A DNA stretch of 64,000 nt from contig NZ_SOAY01000011.1 of NCBI RefSeq assembly GCF_004364165.1, forward strand, positions 372,001-436,000. Reading direction: 5' to 3'. The translations under genes and the position numbers were made by a program. A model generated the notes under the pieces. That model saw nothing but the letters and a program-made list of their open reading frames with translations. It did not search any database and had not been told where the DNA came from. The stretch's first letter is position 1, and every line of letters starts with the position of its first letter. Source of the DNA: Maribacter spongiicola. GTDB taxonomy: Bacteria > Bacteroidota > Bacteroidia > Flavobacteriales > Flavobacteriaceae. Positions 61,689 through 64,000 of this stretch are shown here, in pieces.

Positions 61689-61743
61689 CTTTTTTAATTG
61701 CGTGGGTTAAACAGATTAATGTAGAAGAATTAAAATTTGAAGT

Positions 61744-62943
61744 ATGGAAAATTTAAAATCAAATAAAAAAGCATTATTTGCTTTAGCTATAGGAGGTTTT
61801 GGGATAGGGCTTACCGAGTTTGTTATTATGGGAATTTTGACCGAAGTGTCAGGTTCTTTGGGTATTACAATTCCGCAAGCGGGTCACTTTATTGCAGCCT
61901 ATGCTTTGGGTGTAGTAGTGGGCGCGCCGCTATTAACGGGTTTAGGTTCTAAACTTACACCTAAGAAAATGCTGTTCCTTTTAATGATATGGTTTACGGT
62001 ATTTAATACTCTATCTGGACTAGCCACCGGCTATACCAGTTTGTTGTTTATGAGATTTTTATCAGGTATTCCGCATGGTGCTTTTTTTGGTATTGGTGCT
62101 GTAGTAGCTACCAAATTAGCCAAAAAGGGAAAAGGGGCTCAAGCGATTTCAATAATGTTTTCAGGTCTTACGGTTGCCAATGTAATTGGAGTGCCGATTG
62201 GTACTTATTTAGGACAACAGTTTAGCTGGAGTGTTTCTTTTTACCTAGTAGGCTTTGTTGGTTTATTAGCTTTAGGAAGTATTTACCTTTGGATGCCAAA
62301 GATAGAAGTTGATGAGTCGGAAGAGAAACTAAGTGTTTCGCAAGGATTAAAAAATACAGAACTCTGGGCTTTAATTGCGCTGACTACAATCGGTACTGGC
62401 GGATTCTTTGCATGGTACAGTTATGTAGCTCCACTAATTACCGATGTTGCCGGGTTGCCAAACCATTTTGTGGGCTATGCTATGATGTTGGCCGGTTTAG
62501 GTATGGTAGTCGGTAACTTTTTAGGTGCGAAGATGGCGGAATTGTTTTCTCCTTTGAAAGCGGTAATCATAAGTTTATCTGTGATGTGTGGTATTCTTGT
62601 TTTAAACATGTTTATTGCCACTAACCCATATTTGCTAATGATAATGACCTTTGTTATTGGAGCAATCTCATTTACGGTAGCAACCCCAATTCAGATGGCT
62701 ATAATTAATACTTCTAAAGGCTCTGAGATGTTGGGGTCTTCTATGAACCAAAGTGCTTTTAACATGGGTAATGCTTCTGGCGCTTATTTAGCCGGGTTGC
62801 CAATAGCTTTTGGGTATGGTATTATTTATTCTAGTTTGGTTGGTGCTGTACTAGCTTTTTCCGGTGTTGCCATTGCGGTTGCTATTTTAATTGTTAGAAA
62901 GAGAAAAGAAATAAAATATAGAAAAATGGCGATGAGCTGTTAA
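61744..62943 (+). CDS. MFS transporter, DHA1 (AraJ-like) family
   Basis: This is a 399-residue exporter with 12 hydrophobic helices. GIGLTEFVIMGILTEVSGSLGITIPQAG at the first helix and the loop GSKLTPKKMLFLLM are typical of AraJ/YdhP-type DHA1 transporters. SGIPHGAFFGIGAVVATKLAKKGKGAQAISIMFSGLTVANVIGVPIGT carries the antiporter motif. Members export sugars or drugs in exchange for protons. A consensus promoter lies upstream and a terminator follows, so it is monocistronic. The physiological substrate is unknown. Confidence 0.92.
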   Translation: MENLKSNKKALFALAIGGFGIGLTEFVIMGILTEVSGSLGITIPQAGHFIAAYALGVVVGAPLLTGLGSKLTPKKMLFLLMIWFTVFNTLSGLATGYTSLLFMRFLSGIPHGAFFGIGAVVATKLAKKGKGAQAISIMFSGLTVANVIGVPIGTYLGQQFSWSVSFYLVGFVGLLALGSIYLWMPKIEVDESEEKLSVSQGLKNTELWALIALTTIGTGGFFAWYSYVAPLITDVAGLPNHFVGYAMMLAGLGMVVGNFLGAKMAELFSPLKAVIISLSVMCGILVLNMFIATNPYLLMIMTFVIGAISFTVATPIQMAIINTSKGSEMLGSSMNQSAFNMGNASGAYLAGLPIAFGYGIIYSSLVGAVLAFSGVAIAVAILIVRKRKEIKYRKMAMSC

Positions 62944-62965
62944 TCTTAAATAGATTATAAATTTC

Positions 62966-62999
62966 AAAAAGGAATATCAAAGTGATCTTCCTTTTTTTT
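62966..62999 (+). terminator. Intrinsic terminator after the MFS gene
   Basis: AAAAAGGAA (62966-62974) pairs with TTCCTTTTT (62988-62996), with an inner ATCA/TGAT stem, followed by more T residues. Confidence 0.8.
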
Positions 63000-63148
63000 G
63001 TGTTCAATTTTTAAGTTGTGCATGGAAGGTAGATAATCTTCAAGTCCTAAAATCAAGTTGTTCGGATGTTAAATTTTTCATTTTGCGTAGTTCATCGATA
63101 ATTTATTCCATTTTACCACGTTGTTAGAGAACCAAAACCTACAATGCT

Positions 63149-64000
63149 GTGTCACGTACAAAACTATTTCTTGGAGCCATAATTATGGTTCTTTTACTTT
63201 TTGTTCTTACCGCTTCTTCATTTAAGCCAGAACATTCTAAAGCAATCATCGCTAATCCTAATCCCGTTAAAACTCTTGCAGAGAAGAGGGAAATCAAACT
63301 ATATAACATTCGCCAAAAAGCATTGAACGATGCCTTGACCGATTATTTCAATAAAGCTATTGCCTCTGGTGATATCGTTGGAGCGGGAGTAAGTATTGTT
63401 AGTGGAGATTCTGTTATACTTTCTGATGGATATGGTAAAAGAAGTTTCAACAGTAAAGAAACTGTTAACGGAGAAACCTTATTTAGACTAGGTTCTATCT
63501 CAAAAGGTTTTACAGGCATTTTAGCTGCCAACTTAGAAAGTGAAGGTAAGCTACATTTTAATGATAAAGTGGCTGATTATTTACCAAACTTCCATTTTGG
63601 AAATCAAAAGAATACTCAAAAAATTGAGGTTGCCCATTTGCTTTCGCATACAACAGGTACTCCGTATCATAGTTATACGGATTTAGTGGAAGCAGGACTT
63701 TCTATGTCATCCATTAGTGAGAAGTTCGATAAAATAAACCCAATTGCATCACCTGGTTCTCAATATAGCTATCAAAATGCTATGTTTTCTGTAGCACAAG
63801 AAGTGATGTTTAAGGCGACCGGTAAAGATATTCAAACGCTATTAACGGATAAATTCTTTACTCCGTTAGGTATGAGTTCTGTTTCTATGGATCATAAAAC
63901 ATTAATGAGCAATGAGAATATTGCGTTGCCACATGTAAGAAGAGGGCGTAGTTTTAGAACTGTTTTACCTAGAGATAATTATTATAACGCAATTGCGGCT
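63149..64000 (+). CDS. Serine beta-lactamase / penicillin-binding-protein-like hydrolase (3' end outside the window)
   Basis: The frame stays open for 284 codons from a GTG at 63149 to the window edge. MSRTKLFLGAIIMVLLLFVLTASS is a signal peptide or anchor; the alternative ATG at 63185 would leave it without its basic start. The mature part fits the class C beta-lactamase/PBP4*-like family. The nucleophile motif is SISK (Ser116, Lys119), followed by LLSHTTG and the YQN motif (Tyr208 to Asn210). The KTG-like third motif should lie beyond the edge. Members hydrolyse peptides, esters or beta-lactams; this class is usually not a resistance determinant. Confidence 0.85.
   Translation, partial: MSRTKLFLGAIIMVLLLFVLTASSFKPEHSKAIIANPNPVKTLAEKREIKLYNIRQKALNDALTDYFNKAIASGDIVGAGVSIVSGDSVILSDGYGKRSFNSKETVNGETLFRLGSISKGFTGILAANLESEGKLHFNDKVADYLPNFHFGNQKNTQKIEVAHLLSHTTGTPYHSYTDLVEAGLSMSSISEKFDKINPIASPGSQYSYQNAMFSVAQEVMFKATGKDIQTLLTDKFFTPLGMSSVSMDHKTLMSNENIALPHVRRGRSFRTVLPRDNYYNAIAA

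Overview
The window looks like the chromosome of a marine member of the Flavobacteriaceae (Bacteroidota), close in style to Maribacter or Zobellia. The evidence is AT-rich DNA, TonB-dependent receptors with carboxypeptidase-regulatory-like domains, paired DUF4249 lipoproteins, the cluster ribB-lptF-lolA-ftsK-dgkA-tpx, and promoters of the Bacteroidota form TTG-N(17-23)-TAnnTTTG (best case at 61660-61688). The genus is an inference from style, not from a marker gene. I saw no rRNA, tRNA or CRISPR array.

Host region 1 (1-31 kb). The tail of a TSUP permease is followed by a DegT/DnrJ/EryC1 aminotransferase. A leftward block then carries riboflavin synthesis (RibB with a decayed RibA half), LptF/G, LolA, FtsK, DgkA, thiol peroxidase, thioredoxin and a 2-Cys peroxiredoxin. 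Next come NhaC, a Cys/Met-metabolism PLP enzyme divergent from an Lrp/AsnC regulator, LpdA, an acyltransferase-like membrane protein, an FMN reductase, TilS, DsbD and a penicillin-acylase-family hydrolase. An outer-membrane cluster follows: a TonB receptor with STN domain, two tandem DUF4249 lipoproteins and a Plug-containing surface protein.

Mobile element (31,091-43,407, about 12.3 kb). It sits inside comM (yifB) and splits the gene between Walker A and Walker B. Both junctions carry GATGTT, and joining them restores a 511-codon open frame. The element carries a large serine recombinase beside the left junction, a small serine resolvase, several small two-TM proteins (one frameshifted), unknown membrane and coiled-coil proteins, a 1.4 kb non-coding stretch with hairpins and direct repeats, a two-gene HTH operon, and a type II restriction-modification system (Eco47II-like endonuclease plus an HTH-fused C5 methyltransferase). 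I saw no phage structural or conjugation genes.

Host region 2 (43.4-64 kb). After the comM 3' half come a membrane protein and a zinc-finger/nuclease-like protein. A 5-oxoprolinase operon (an Nramp-like transporter without the usual metal ligands, plus pxpABC) is followed by an isoleucine/valine operon: ilvD, ilvB, a methyltransferase, ilvN, ilvC and ilvA. In front of ilvD is an apparent attenuator, an 18-codon leader peptide containing Val-Val-Ile-Val-Ile followed by a strong intrinsic terminator. The gap between ilvC and ilvA can fold into nested helices. The window ends with GapN, a TPR-like protein, a TonB receptor, an MFS exporter and the start of a serine beta-lactamase-family protein.

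The observations most worth follow-up are the comM-splitting element and its dyad attachment site, the ilv leader-peptide attenuator, the Nramp-like protein without metal ligands in the pxp operon, the R-M system with an HTH-fused methyltransferase and a duplicated start site, and the family of small two-TM proteins.
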